This document shows positions 32,240 through 45,340 of a stretch of DNA of 64,000 nt, piece by piece. Location: positions 4,709,431-4,773,430 of the forward strand of contig NC_088322.1 in assembly GCF_910592395.1 (NCBI RefSeq). Direction: 5' to 3'. Numbering within the stretch: the stretch's first letter is position 1; each line of letters opens with the position of its first letter. A model generated the notes under the pieces. It searched no databases, was not told the DNA's origin, and saw only the letters and a list, made by a program, of their open reading frames with translations. The position numbers were made by a program, and so were the translations under genes. The DNA is from Lineus longissimus. Its lineage: Eukaryota; Nemertea; Pilidiophora; Heteronemertea; Lineidae.

Positions 32240-34795
32240 TGATGTAAGTACATAATTATAAGCTTCGACGGACACACAGTAACAACCCTCGGTCCTCATG
32301 TGTGCCTTCTTGTAACTGCCATCTCGTCGGTCATCGTGTTAGGTACCTTCATATCTAAGTGATTGGAGACAGAACAACCTGTCAGCCCACGTGTCCGAGT
32401 GTTAGTTTATGTCGATGGGGACGTAGTAACAAACCTCTCGGTCCTCATGATATGCCTTGAGCTAAAGATAATATCACAACCTTCATGTTAATGTCTTACT
32501 AACTACGGCCCGAGACAATATCTCAGCCCTTATGTTAGTGCTTCTTAACTTTAGACTCGTCGGTCTTCATGCGTGGGGCAAGGGACACAACAGCATTTCA
32601 GCTCCCATGTATTGCGTAAGCTAAGATGGAACATGGTATCAACCGGTCCTTATTTTTAGCGTAAACTTAGAGAGGACATAGTCACAACATATCGATCAGT
32701 GCGTATAGTGTAAGCTAAGATGGGGACATAGTCACAACATCGGTCATTGTGTATAGTGTAAGCTAAGATGGGGACATAGTCACAACATATCGGTCGTTGT
32801 GTATAGTGGAAGCTATGGTGGGGACATAGTCACAACATATCGATCAGTGTGTATAGTGTAAGCTAAGATGGGGACATAGTCACAACATCGGTCATTGTGT
32901 ATAGTGTAAGCTAACATGGGGACATAGTCACAACATATCGGTCATTGTGTATAATGTAAGCTAAGATGGGGACATAATCACAATATCGGTCATTGTGTAT
33001 AGTGTAAGCTAAGATGGGGACATAGTCACAACATATCGGTCATTGTGTATAATGAAAGCTGAGGTGGGGACATAGTCACAACGTATCGGTCAGTGTGTAT
33101 AGTGTAAGCTAAGATGGGGACATAGTCACAACATCGGTCATTGTGTATAATGAAAGCTAAGATGGGGACATAGTCACAACATCGGTCATTGTGTATAGTG
33201 TAAGCTAAGATGGGGACATAGTCACAACATCGATCATGGTGTATAGTGTAAGCTAAGACGGGGACATAGTCACAACATATCGGTCATTGTGTATAGTGGA
33301 AGCTAAGATGGGGACATAGTCACAACATATCGGTCATTGTGTATAGTGGAAGCTAAGATGGGGACATAGTCACAACATATCGGTCATTATGTATAGTGTA
33401 AGCTAAGATGGGGACATAGTCACAACCTATCGGTCATTGTCTATAATGAAAGCTAAGATGGGGACATAATCACAACATATCGGTCATTGTGTATAATGAA
33501 AGCTAACGTTGGGACATAATTACAACATACCGGTCAGTGTGTATAGTGTAAGCTAAGATGGGGACATAGTCACAACATATCGGTCATTGTCTATAATGAA
33601 AGCTAACGTGGGGACATAATCACAACATATCGGTCATTGTCTATAATGTAAGCTAACATGGGGACATAGTCACAACATATCGGTCATTGTCTATAATGAA
33701 AGCTAACGTGGGGACATAATCACAACATATCGGTCATTGTCTATAATGTAAGCTAACATGGGGACATAGTCACAACATATCGGTCAATGTGTATAGTGTA
33801 AGCTAAGATGGGGACATAGTCACAACATCGGTCATTGTGTATAGTGTAAGCTAAGATGGGGACATAGTCACAACATATCGGTCATTGTGTAAAGTGTAAG
33901 CTAAGATGGGGACATAGTCACAACATATCGGTCATTGTGTATAGTGTAAGCTAAGATGGGGACATAGTCACAACATATCGATCATTGTGTATAGTGGAAG
34001 CTATGGTGGGGACATAGTCACAACATATCGGTCATTGTGTATAGTGGAAGCTATGGTGGGGACATAGTCACAACATATCGGTCATTGTGTAAAGTGTAAG
34101 CTAAGATGGGGACATAGTCACAACATATCGGTCATTGTGTATAGTGTAAGCTAAGATGGGGACATAGTCACAACATCAGTCATTGTGTATAGTGTAAGCT
34201 AAGATGGGGACATAGTCACAACATATCGGTCATTGTGTATAATGAAAGCTAACGTGGGGACATAGTCACAACATCAGTCATTGTGTATAGTGTAAGCTAA
34301 GATGGGGACATAGTCACAACATATCGGTCATTGTGTAGTGTAAGCTAACGTGGGGACATAGTCACAACATATCGGTCACATTGTATAGTGTAAGCTAACG
34401 TGGGGACATAATCACAACATATCGATCATTGTGTATAATGTAAGCTATGATGGGGACATAGTCACAACATATCGGTCCTTATGTTTTAGTGCAACCTAAG
34501 ATGGGGACATAGTCACAACATATCGGTCATTGTGTATAGTGTAAGCTAAAGTCGGGACATAGTCACAACATATCAGTCATTGTGTATAGTGTAAGCTAAG
34601 ATGGGGACATAGTCACAACAACCTATCGGTCATTATTTTTAGCGAAACCTAAGACGGGGACATAGTCACAACCTTTCGGTCCTTATGTATAGCGTAAGCT
34701 AAGACAGGGACATAGTAACAACTTATCGGTCTTTAGGTATAACATAAGCTAAGACGGGGACATTGTAACAACCTATTGGTGTTTATGTAAGTGCT
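32240..34795 (+). repeat. Minisatellite of 48/50-bp units, about 40 copies
   Basis: The core unit is GTGTATAGTGTAAGCTAAGA + TGGGGACATAGTCACAACAT + ATCGGTCATT (50 bp); a variant lacking one AT is 48 bp. The centre (about 32700-34640) is homogeneous. Units become strongly diverged at both edges (about 32240-32690 and 34640-34795). Some stretches repeat as ~100-bp dimers (for example 33600-33760). There are no spacers of unique sequence. It lies about 1.1 kb upstream of the kinase gene. Confidence 0.9.
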
Positions 34796-35875
34796 TTCCA
34801 TTTGATTGGGACAGCATCACAACTGCTGTCGGCTAATGTGTCAACCAGTCCTGTCGATTACCATGTAAATGTATGTTTAACCATCGAAGATAGAAATTAA
34901 ACCGGCTATCGGTCGTTTTCTGATGAACATGGAATGAAATAGAAACCAGCAGTGTTTCATCCTCATGCAAGTGTGTTCTTGAAAGCTGGGAAAGCAATCG
35001 CAACACATGCTGGCCGGTACTGATGGCGACGACTGTCCCAGCAGTGTTCACATGATCATATCAAGATACCGTGGCTGCCGATCCATATGTAATGTCTTCT
35101 AAGACTGCATAACAATTTATTACTCGATGTCGCATCATTTCAGCAAGATATTAAATCACATCATAATCACTGCCAACCATTCAGTATCACTTCAGTGAAT
35201 TATATCAGGAAACTGACGGACTATTTTGAGTCCTAAAAGATTACTCGGTAGGGTCAGAAAAACTTAATCATTAGTATAGGCCTAGTAATTGTTTTTTTTT
35301 GTCTGATCGTGTATCCCTTTATTGTTGGCGGGCATTCATAAACGTATGGACAAGTTGCAGCTTTACCTGCTGCTTATCGACGTTATATACAATGTCCACA
35401 CAAAATGACTCTGTCATGTGGTTGTCATGAGGTTAAGCATTCTCCAAACAGAAATGTTATTCACGTCTCTCTGCCTGTGCTGAGATTAGGTCACAGCCAT
35501 AGTTCCGTACAGTATTTCGGGTTGAAATACAAAACACAATGTTGTATTGTGCACAGCTGTGCCAACTTTAATGTTTTATTACTCCATTCTAACGATGTCT
35601 CAGGATTAGGCATCAAAGACCTGCAATAAAAGTCAAAAAATGAAATGACCCAATCTTCGCCATTTCGGGGATATGGCAGTCTATCTAACCAGGGATGGAA
35701 CGAGGCGTTCAGAAGTTAAGAGTCATGTGCGGAGGATGGATGTTTATATTCATGCTCAAATATAGGCCTTGGCGAGGGCGATTATATCTATCGTCAGGAA
35801 TATCTGCATCATGCGCATTTGGAATTTTATGCTAAAGCGACACGATTTTTGTAAAGTTTCTTGTCTGCTACAAAA
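34796..35875. other. Upstream region of the kinase gene, nothing specific seen
   Basis: No TATA box or other clear core promoter element can be assigned. The region presumably contains the transcription start of the gene beginning at 35876. Confidence 0.3.
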
Positions 35876-37820
35876 ATGGACGATCTGCCAAAAAAACGGC
35901 CGCATCTTCACCTGTCGGAGCCTCAGAAAGAATCATTGAGATGGTGAGTAGGCACATATTATTATAATCTGAGTTGGTCAAAAGGCTACTAGGTGTGACG
36001 CATGGAAGGGTCAGATCACTATTCACTAGTGCTATTGTATGTTGCTCAGCCAATGGCCCTGAAAATTATCCGAGTTGGTCTTGATGCAGTAGGTCGGCCC
36101 ACTAGTTGCAATGCCATTGCATTTAGCCTGGCCTACGTCAATTTCCTGCAGAATACTACCCAAAGATTTGCAAATCCTACCCTTTCATTGGCCACAAAAT
36201 TATTCAAATCATATCATAATCCGAGCTGGCCTAAGGGGCAAAGAGTAGCTCGGAAGTGTAACTTTAAAGAGCTAGTCGCTATGGCCCGGGCCGGCAAGGG
36301 ACTTTTTCAAACAGTCCATACAAATTACAAGCATTACATTTTTCTATATCTTATATCTTATATCCTATGACTATCAGGAATTGTCGTCCCCTGTACCAAT
36401 GACCTTGAATAAAACCATAACAACAGAATCATCTGTTTACCAGAGGAAAGAAATTCCGGTCGAGTATTCTAGCTTTTTGATACTTTTTTTGGCAGCTTCA
36501 TCTTTTATATACTCGAATGAAGTTTTTTTTTCGAGTTACCCTGTGCGCGTGATGCATTTGATGTAGTTAAAGCTGTTTTGGCTGGCCATGCTTCATAGAA
36601 CTTGTCTATAACAAAAGGGAGATCACGAGTCTTCTCTTTGTTTTACTGAACCTTTCTTTTTCAGGCTCAAAACGAGGTTCATTCCGAGTAAGTCATCTAA
36701 AACACAAAGTCAGGTAATTCAAGAGCTTCATCGGATTGAAGTTGGCAGCATCAGTAACGTTGTTTTAGGAAGACTTCTAAACAAAGTATTCAGAGAAAGC
36801 GGTGTAAGGAGAAACACTGGGCGTGATGGGAAATCCTGGTACTACGGTTTACGTTTGCTAGACCCTGATATCGCACCGCCTCCAAGTAACTCTGATAAAA
36901 AGGTCTCAAACACCCGTAATCTACAGGAGGTAGAAAAGAGGTGTCGTTCCACACTGAATATGTACAGGCGGGAAAGACTCGAAAAAGAACGTCTGCTAGT
37001 TGAATTGGAGAAGGTTCAACTGACTCGAACTGAGATACCAGCATCGTTATACATTAAAAAACAACAACTTGGAGAGCCTGAGTCACATTCTAAGGTGATC
37101 CTTGGCAGTGGAACCTTTGGTGAATGCGTGTTGCAAACATTCAGAGGGATGCTAGTATCTGTTAAACAATTTAAACAGTTTACCCAATGTGAAAGTCGTA
37201 TGCGTTATGAGGTCCTCAAAGAGGCAAAGGTTCTCTTAAACCTTACAGCATCACCGCATCTTCCGTATCTAATTGGCATATCACTGGAGGATTTTCCATA
37301 CCTACTCGTGACATCATTTCATGGTATCAATTACAAATCAACTACCTTACAATCTGCACTGTTGAACAAAATTGAAATTGAAAAAACTGAATGGAGTGTC
37401 GTGCTTGAGCAAACTTGTGTTGGTCTGAATGAAATTCATTGCATTGGATATCTACATAATGATTTGAAAAAAGATAATATCCTCATAGAATATGATAGTT
37501 CAAGACTAAATGTAGTTATAATAGACTTCGGTAAAAGTTGCAGAATAAGTAAGGCCACCAAGCGAGTGATACCCAGCAAAGAGAGATCAGATTACAGGAA
37601 ACGATATCCTTGGGTTGCAAGGGAGGTAATTGATGGCACTGGGACTTACTCTATTGCAAGCGATATTTTTTCTATTGGTTTCCTTATCCAAAAGATGCAG
37701 GATCATGGCCACCTGCTAACGGATCGATTTGTGAATTTACACTTGCTATGCATGTCTGATTGTGCTTCATCTCGACCATCGTTACCAAGGATTATGGATC
37801 TCATATCTGGCATCGTTTAG
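35876..37820 (+). CDS. RFX-like winged-helix / protein kinase fusion protein
   Basis: Two exons, 35876-35943 and 36665-37820, join exactly in phase (TG + G = Trp) across a GT-AG intron and give 407 residues. Residues ~22-90 match the RFX-type winged helix: a WL start, then LGRLLNKVF, then GRDGKSWYYGLRL. A charged, coiled-coil-like stretch follows (~108-150). The kinase domain (~168-405) has the P-loop GSGTFGE (170-176), the VAIK-type lysine 190, HNDLKKDN (catalytic Asp 289, Asn 294) and DFG (Asp 310). HND replaces HRD, as I recall for an expanded invertebrate kinase family. The catalytic residues are all present, so activity is plausible. Nearest class uncertain (Ser/Thr or dual). Likely nuclear if the winged helix binds DNA. 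The start is the first ATG of the in-phase 5' exon. Confidence 0.82.
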
Positions 37821-38888
37821 CTTCGACCGAAGCTTAAAGCAAAACAATCGGGTTTTTTCGCCATCCAACTATAAATTGATGTGATAAAGACAGCAAGAAG
37901 TCAACCCACTGAGTTTGGAAAAGATTATGCGAGTATTCACAAGAGGATCGTGTGGCAGCCTAGAGGCAAGACTGGTAAGTAAGCATTTTCCTCATTGGCG
38001 CTTCAGCCATGTGTAAGCAAAAATCTGAGGGAGGCCGAGCGAGCTATCGTAACGCAACCCATTGGCAAAGAAGCCCTGGAAATGTAATGGCTCTTTTCAC
38101 TCAAGAAATGAGGGGTGTAACAGATCATTAACTGAATACATATGTAAGCATCCAGTAGAGCACTCGATACTGCGTCCTCAAACGAGTGTGATCAATAACT
38201 TTTGAAAACAGGGTGTTCCTTTCTTCAGGGGTTATCATAGACATCTGATAACACGTCTATCCTATAAATGCATCTTTCATGAGCACATACAATGTAAGTG
38301 CCAAACAGAATTATCCACAACTTCCAAAACATACGAAAACTGCAGCTCCATTAAAAAGCCCCCTTACTTATTTTTGATTAAAGATAGCGTCTAATATTTT
38401 AAAATATGGTGTGGTGGAACTAACCATCTACGATATCTGAAATTCGTTTAGAGCTCAGTTCAACTGATACAATTTCGAAGACGAGTCCGCTTGACGCAAG
38501 GGCCCAACGCGCCGCGTAGCGGCAAAAAAGCGAAGCTGGCGAAACATTTATAACGGGTCACCGTCACTTATTATTGGACTTATAGCGCATTTACGGGGTT
38601 GCAACTATTTTGCTTTATAGTGTCACCAGGAAAGAAAAGCATGCGACCTAACGCCGATCTATTTGTATAAAGTGATAATTGGAAGGTATATAGTAGGAAA
38701 TATCAATAAAATAATCATTCCATGTCGTCTTTTGAGGGCATTTTTGATTGTAAAAAATATATGTGTACGTCACCGTAGTCTCTGCAATGATAATTTTATC
38801 AGAGCAGTCTCGCGCAAGTAGAACTTCTTTACCTATTAGTTCTTCACTTGTTAGTCTCAACGTCTGGCGCAAAGCCAGACGTTTTCCA
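37821..38888. other. Downstream region with a short perfect hairpin
   Basis: AACGTCTGGC-GCAAA-GCCAGACGTT at 38859-38883 is a perfect 10-bp stem. No canonical AATAAA was seen close behind the kinase stop. No coding region is recognised. Confidence 0.35.
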
Positions 38889-40983
38889 TTACGATTTCAC
38901 TACGATATTTGACAAGAAGGAGCAGTGCGCGAGATATGCTAATGAGCAGACTTCCCTCGCTTGAGTTTCTGAAGAATGTTCCATATCGCGCAAAGCTCAT
39001 CACTACTGATTATGACAGGCGTGCAACGGTAGGTATCTGCTCCTCAACTTCCACCCTAATACGGTACAATAAGTTACCATTTGATGGGAATGGGACAATG
39101 CCCTCACTGTGTATGGAGTCATAGGGATAAGAAGACATTATTCATTAGTGTTGGTACAATTGTTTTTGCCCAAAAAGCATGCGCATTCAAAAACAAAATA
39201 TGCAAGGTATCACGTACATGACCATGACGACGTGCAGAAAGTGCACTGGCCAGTGCATACCCTATGGCTATGTACTAGTAAACATGGTAAACATGAACAA
39301 CATCATTATTCATCGGCAGTTCATTTTACTCCGAGCTTTTCCTGAAACATATAGCCATGATGATTAGGCCTACCATGTACCATGACCAATAACAGCACTA
39401 GATCATGTTGATGTCAACAAGTTCACATGAACCGTATAATCCCGCATGGCGCATGTGGGGCATGCGTCTTAACCAAAGCCCCAAAATCACTTGTTTTGGT
39501 CTATTTCACTTGTGTTTCCCCCGTCTCCCAGTCCATAATACATTTACAGTTTACAATCCCCGATCATGGCCCAACAAAAGGTCATCGGTTGACTAAAGGA
39601 ACACAACTGTTCAATGGATTTATAGTTGAATGCGATCAAACTACGTCTTTTCAATCGTGGATGGTAAATTTAACCCCATGGGCCTAGGGAAGGCCCTATA
39701 ACAATACTTTCGACACAGTTATTATCTCCGCTGCCTCCACCATGTTACACACAGTGCTCACTGCTGATTCTAAAATGCGCCACCTAGTCAAAACAGGACA
39801 TATGAAAATTATGTTCTTCTAGGAATAGATCTCTTTCCAATATTTCGTCATTCCACTATCGTCATCACCTCATCATACTTTCATTGACATTACAGGCACA
39901 GATCCACAGAGCACTCTTCAAATCATCTACACAGTGGTTATCCAACTAGGATTATAAAGGTAATTTCTTAGCCCCGCACAGTGGGTTTCAGTCTTGATAA
40001 AGGGGCACTATTGCTAGCAGCTAGGTAGGCAAGATAAAGTTAGACGAAGTAGCCGATAGGGGTCTCTCACCCCTCAAAGTCCGTCACAACTATTCAAGCT
40101 TGTACAAGGAATACATGCAGCGCTGACTCTAACAAGACCCAATGGGAATGTCGCACAGTCATCTGTCAAAAACAAGACCTATGTTGCAGTATGATCTCTT
40201 GCCAATATTTAATAATTGCACTATCGTCATCACCTCATCATACTTCATTGACATTACAGGCACACATTGACATAGACCACTGTTGCAGTCAACGACACAG
40301 TCGCTATCCAAGTAGCATTATAGAGGTAATTATCATTATCATACCTCATTAGCATGTGAACCAATCACGTCGCGTCCTTTGCGATCACGGCAAAGCCTCA
40401 TGGAATAATGTCTTTCACCGTTGAATAATTTTTCATATTCCATGCCTACAACTTCAATTTCTTCATATTCCATGGCTAGAAGTTCAAAACTAATATAATA
40501 TCCAAGATAAAGTTACAAGAAGTAGTCAATAGGGGTCTCTCACCTCTCACTGTATGTCCACACTATTCACGCTTGTACGAGGAATACATTCAATGCTGAA
40601 TCTAACCACACCCAGTGCCCTTACTCTGTATATTAGTCACTGGAAGATGGCCCATTTCACTCCTTGCTTCTACTTCACCTATAGTCTCATTGCAAACGCC
40701 TCAGTTCTATGATATCACATTCACTTTCAGCTGTCATGCAACGCAACAACTGTGCCATCGCACATCAACGAAGAAGTGCAGCCGCCCACATTCCACCTCA
40801 CGTCTGTCCGACTAGCTGCAATCCTCGAGGGCGCCCCACTGTACCACGATTTCACTACGATGTTTGACAAGAAGGAGCAGTGCGCGAGATAGGCTAATGA
40901 GCAGACTTCCCTCGCTTGAGTTTCGGAAGAATGTTCCATATCGCGCTAAGCTGACCACTGCTGACCATGACAGGCGTGCATTG
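38889..40983 (+). repeat. Interleaved direct repeats of 110-145 bp
   Basis: Three families repeat here. 38889-39025 and 40847-40983 share the GACAAGAAGGAGCAGTGCGC stretch. 39820-39965 and 40190-40335 share ACTATCGTCATCACCTCATC. 40020-40130 and 40500-40610 share ATAGGGGTCTCTCACC. Part of the last is also present reversed at about 41190-41250. This looks like an old composite repeat that was partly duplicated. No protein is recognised in any frame. Confidence 0.65.
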
Positions 40984-41128
40984 GACTGGTACAGGTTGGA
41001 ACTGAACATTGAATATGCTGGTGGTGACGCTTTCTGATGAGAAGTTGGTCGTGACTGATGCAGTATCCTTGGACTTGTCCACAGCATCGTTCAATCATTG
41101 CTCTCTGAGCTGCCTTGATTCTGTACTT

Positions 41129-41565
41129 ACCCAAATACTAAGACCAAATGCCTGTTGACTGTGCTTTAAGAGAGACTGGCGCCATGCCTAGACATATGAC
41201 TGACCCCTATTGGCAAATTTGTATGACTTTATCTTGCCTACCTAGCTGCTGCCTATAGTCTCCCTTTAACTGCGGAACACTTCAGAGTCGATAAAATGCC
41301 ATGTTCCACCTTTTAATGTGTTCAGACCGCCATTTTCAAAATAATCAAGTCAGGACACTGCCTTCTAGTCTCATAATAAATTTTGCTTTCCTCAATAATA
41401 ACATTTCTTCTTCTTCAATGCTTTCATCATTCCAAACTTCTCCTCTGACTTTTACAGGGGTACAGTCATGGCAATCAAAACCCAAATACTGAAACCAAAT
41501 GCCTGTTGACTGTGCTTTAAGAGAGACTGGCGCCATGCCTAGTCTCTCTTAAAGCACAGTCAACA
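41129..41565. repeat. Direct repeats ending in a perfect 25-bp-stem hairpin
   Basis: A 60-bp segment at 41129-41189 recurs at 41480-41541 (AAATGCCTGTTGACTGTGC and onward). In the second copy, 41504-41528 and 41541-41565 form a perfect 25-bp inverted repeat with a 12-base loop containing GGCGCC. Such a hairpin could be a fold-back element end or a recombination scar. Confidence 0.8.
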
Positions 41566-43080
41566 GACACCAACCCCCTCAGACTCAGAAACCACAAACG
41601 CCCAACCCTTCCTGCTACCTTAATACTTCTGGGTTGTTAATCTGCGTCAAATTCGTCAACTACAGCATTCGCCAATGGTTACAGGTAAAAAAAGTATGTA
41701 TCAGAATACTCAAAAACGGGTGAATTCAAAGAGAAAATCTATTAATTATGCCTTGGTCACGATTGTTAGAGTCGTCCAAATCGCTCATCCATTTCTGTTA
41801 GTAGACCGCTTCAAACATGTTAAACCAGTGCACACTTTCTGCAAATTTCAGAATAAATGAGCTTGGCCACGTAACCATGGTAACGTGCTTCTACCATGTT
41901 CTATGATACGAAAAAAACGTGGTAGTTGCGTTGGAACTCTCGTAACTCATTTTTAAGAACAATTATGCCTTCTCAAATAACAAAACTGGCTAAACTTCAC
42001 CTGTTTTGTCCACAGTTCAATTGTGCTTAAGGTTAACAACGGTATTTCCAAATATATGGCCTACATAACTTAACTTGGACCACGAAAGGGTCCTGCCAAC
42101 AGTTATGCCGAAGTTTCAGCATGATGCTTACATGTAGGTCCTGAAGCATAAAAGACGCGCCGTACAAAAGAAGAGCTGTGTACACAGCACACATCAAACA
42201 CTACGTCGAAACGATCATTCATCATCACTGAATGATTACGTTCATCACTGAATGATTACGAATATTAACAACTGAACGCCTATATTGTCTCTCTGACATA
42301 GGGGGTGTCATACACCCTTATTATAGGGTTTGGTAAGGACCACTCCTGGTCACTGGTGACAATAATAATGTCTTGACGGGCTTATATAGTTATCAATGTT
42401 TTGGACTAAAACTACTGTGACGCGAACATTTAATGTGGAATGTAAGCACATGGTTACCACCCTGAACTGAATAATCGGATTTCCGAACGAGCTTGTTGGG
42501 AAAGAACCAGACTGAGTCTCATATTTCAAAAATGCAATAATACTACAGCACATCCAGGCAAAAATGTCTCACCTAAGGGCTAAATAACGAGCTGAATGTA
42601 AATCTGGCTCTTGATATAATTCTTATGAGATGACATTTCAGTCTGTAGATTAATTGTCAATCTTGGTAGCGGGGACATAAATGTGTAGGCTACATCCTGT
42701 CCATTGTTCACAACTTCAGCCCACGCATCATTTTCAAGTATGTCTATCAGTGGCCTAAATTACAAGAGCAAAAGGAGGCTGTGAACCGTCAGGTTTAATG
42801 TTCTCATGGAGGCAAACATGGTTGCACTCACTTAACATGCAGAGATGGGTGGGCCATTAGATTATGAAATTTATAAATTTTTCTAATTTCGGTGTGGTAA
42901 AACCCAAAGGCCAGCTGTCATGCTGTCACATTACTTATAAGTTTGAGGTATTTCACAGGAACCATAGTTAGATGTCAGTGATCCTTCAACATGGTTATCA
43001 TTAATTCAAGGCAGCAAAGTAGCGAGATAAAATATGTCAGTATTCGTCATGCCGCAATCACAAAAAAAATCGCAAAGCGA
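41566..43080. other. No gene recognised
   Basis: Only a short tandem duplication (ATCACTGAATGATTACG at about 42228 and 42244) is seen. No coding region or longer repeat was found. Confidence 0.35.
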
Positions 43081-43164
43081 GCATAACCCCTCAGCCTATT
43101 AAGGTTGAAGGTGAGATAATGGTGAAGTTGGCTTAGTGGAGTGGCTAGTTTGCATATGGAAATT

Positions 43165-43450
43165 AAAATTGTGGAAACCTATTTTGAGGATGTGAGCGTG
43201 GCGGCCATATTGAATTTCGAATCGCGCTGATTTTCGAAAGGAACCTTCCCCTTACAAAACTGCATCAGGCCTACGCCCACTAAAATTGATTCCATCCTCC
43301 AAGCCGTTCTCCTCGAAATTGACGGAAACCGATTTCAAGCACGTTGCCCTGGTGACCATATTGAGATTCAGAACGAGCCGGTTTTCGAAAGGAACCTTCC
43401 TCTAGTCACCCCCAACGTACATACCAAAAATGAATTCGACAATACCCCTC
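43165..43450 (+). repeat. Diverged duplication of a ~150-bp repeat
   Basis: CATATTGA(A/G)ATTTC followed by ATTTTCGAAAGGAACCTTCC occurs at about 43208-43252 and, as GGTTTTCGAAAGGAACCTTCC, at about 43360-43402, with similar surroundings. It looks like a fragment of a dispersed element with tandem sub-units. It is non-coding. Confidence 0.5.
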
Positions 43451-44089
43451 TAGCCCATTTGGGTTGAGGGGTAAAAACTTTGCCAGGCTGTCCGAGAATT
43501 AGATTTGATGTGCACTTTTTGTGGCAAGCGTTTTGTTTTCCTTTCACAAATCACATTATATTGACACCAAGTTGCAAACACAGCGTCAATTTGAACTTTT
43601 ATTGGGAATAGAAGTGCTCTGAAGATATAATCAATCTCTGCACTCAACTCAAAACTGTTCTTAGGTTACTATTCGTGGGAGCTTCGAAACCAATGGTTAA
43701 AGTGAATATTAGTAGCGTAAAAAACAGGGTCATACATTGAGTGTCATGAGTCATTCCCAAATCTGCACATCCGCTGAAGACAAAAAATCTGGAGTAGTAA
43801 AATTTAACCACCTGTCAACTCTTTTGTCCACTGAACCAATCGATGTCCACCTAACTTTGTATTTTTACAAGTCGGCACTATCGTTAAGCCTATGTTCTGA
43901 GGAGTTTATATAACCAAGTTGAAATTTAGGCTTTTTTCCCAAAGACCAAGTCAGATTTATTTCCCTAATTTTGAACAATGCAGTCGTATCTAAACAGTGT
44001 CAGTCTGTCTTCCCAATACTTTAGACAATATGGCACTCGGCGTTTACGCTAGACATCCCCCTACCCCATGTGTGATCCCCATATGCATA

Positions 44090-44541
44090 AGCCCGCAGCA
44101 CACCAGCCGCCAACTTTGGCGACAAGAAGCGTTCGGATGACGCCTCTCGACGGCAAAGTTGGCGGCCAGTGGATCCCGGTCAGAGCACACCTGCCCAGAA
44201 TTGGCGTCCAGTAGCGTCTTTTCCGCCACTTTAACCCATCCTGGGCCATGCAGCGCGAAATCATGTGACATCAAGACGCAAGCTGATTGGCTATAGCCTC
44301 GCCGCCGACGCCAAGTCAGGCGGCAATCCGTAGCACACCTGGCTTCTTCTTGCGTTCAAACGCGGCGACACGCGTCAAAAATCAAACATGTTAGATATTT
44401 GGCGTTTAGTTGCGGCAAGTGGCGGCAAGTCGCGTTCGCCGACGCCGTTCGTAGCAGACTAGGGATTTTTCAGGCGTTCAGGACTCTTGCGGCAAAAAAC
44501 GCCTGTGAACGCCGAAGTTGGCGGCTAGTGTGCTGCGGGCT
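44090..44541. mobile_element. 452-bp GC-rich MITE, 3-bp ATA target duplication
   Basis: Ends AGCCCGCAGCACACCAGCCG and, inverted, AGCCCGCAGCACACTAGCCG continue into GCCAACTT, with about 30 bp matching. ATA flanks both sides (44087-44089 and 44542-44544). The interior repeats GGCGGC- and GCGTTC-type words and is far richer in GC than the surroundings. No transposase is present. The 3-bp duplication would fit a PIF/Harbinger-type origin; this is inference. Confidence 0.75.
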
Positions 44542-45340
44542 ATACGCAATCCCAGGCTGGAATACAGTGTTCCATTTTTGCCTCCTTTTCAAGTGAACAT
44601 ACATGTAGCCCTGCATTCTGCGGGTCACACAGCTATGATAAGGTTTTTGAAGGAACAGAAAGTAGTTTGGTCTGCTTTCTTATCACACGAAAATACAATG
44701 TTGTGGATTAATGTGAGATAAGGATGCTTTGATTGTACTATTTTCTAGTAGAAAAGAGTCAATTCATAGAGATGATTATGTACTAGCGTATTAAACCTAT
44801 AGGATGAGAATCAAAAGTCCACCAAGCTTGAAACGTTTGAAGTGGGGGCGTGTGAAATCATATTACATTAGAGGTTTCTACAGAAGCACTCAGTTTTTGT
44901 AGACATAAACGTTAGTTTATGTGAGAAAATTGGCTGTTGAGCCAAGTTGTTGGAAGAGAATAGTAAAACAGCTAGCCATATAGGCAGGCCAAACCTAGCT
45001 TTTCGCCCGGTCACTGTTTGCAAAAAGTGTATCATGAAAATATCAAAACCGATCTATGACGAATTTTGAAGACTATTTAGAATAAGATTGGTAACCACAA
45101 CCGCCAGACTCCCCGATTGTGGAATCGGTACACAGTGTACAACTCTACGCGCTCATTTGACTCACGCCCACGTACACGTGGAGGTCCCCACAGCATTTCG
45201 TTATTAGTTTTGATTAAAAATGGCCACTTAGCTGTCATTTGTAGAACTTTTGGGGCGGCGCTATGGCCCGTATGTCCACTCATATCTGCTCAAGCCGTAT
45301 AGGACCGCCCAACCATGCCTATATAGCGGCACATTTTCAG

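Noticed and set aside
32690-34640. Regular repeats that might be taken for a CRISPR array
   Set aside because: The units follow each other directly without unique spacers, vary at many positions, and the surroundings are eukaryotic.
36002-36370. A 122-codon frame before the kinase
   Set aside because: It lies inside the intron between the two in-phase exons and shows no domain or splice partner.
41504-41565. Rho-independent terminator
   Set aside because: The DNA is eukaryotic, there is no T run behind the stem and no gene before it.
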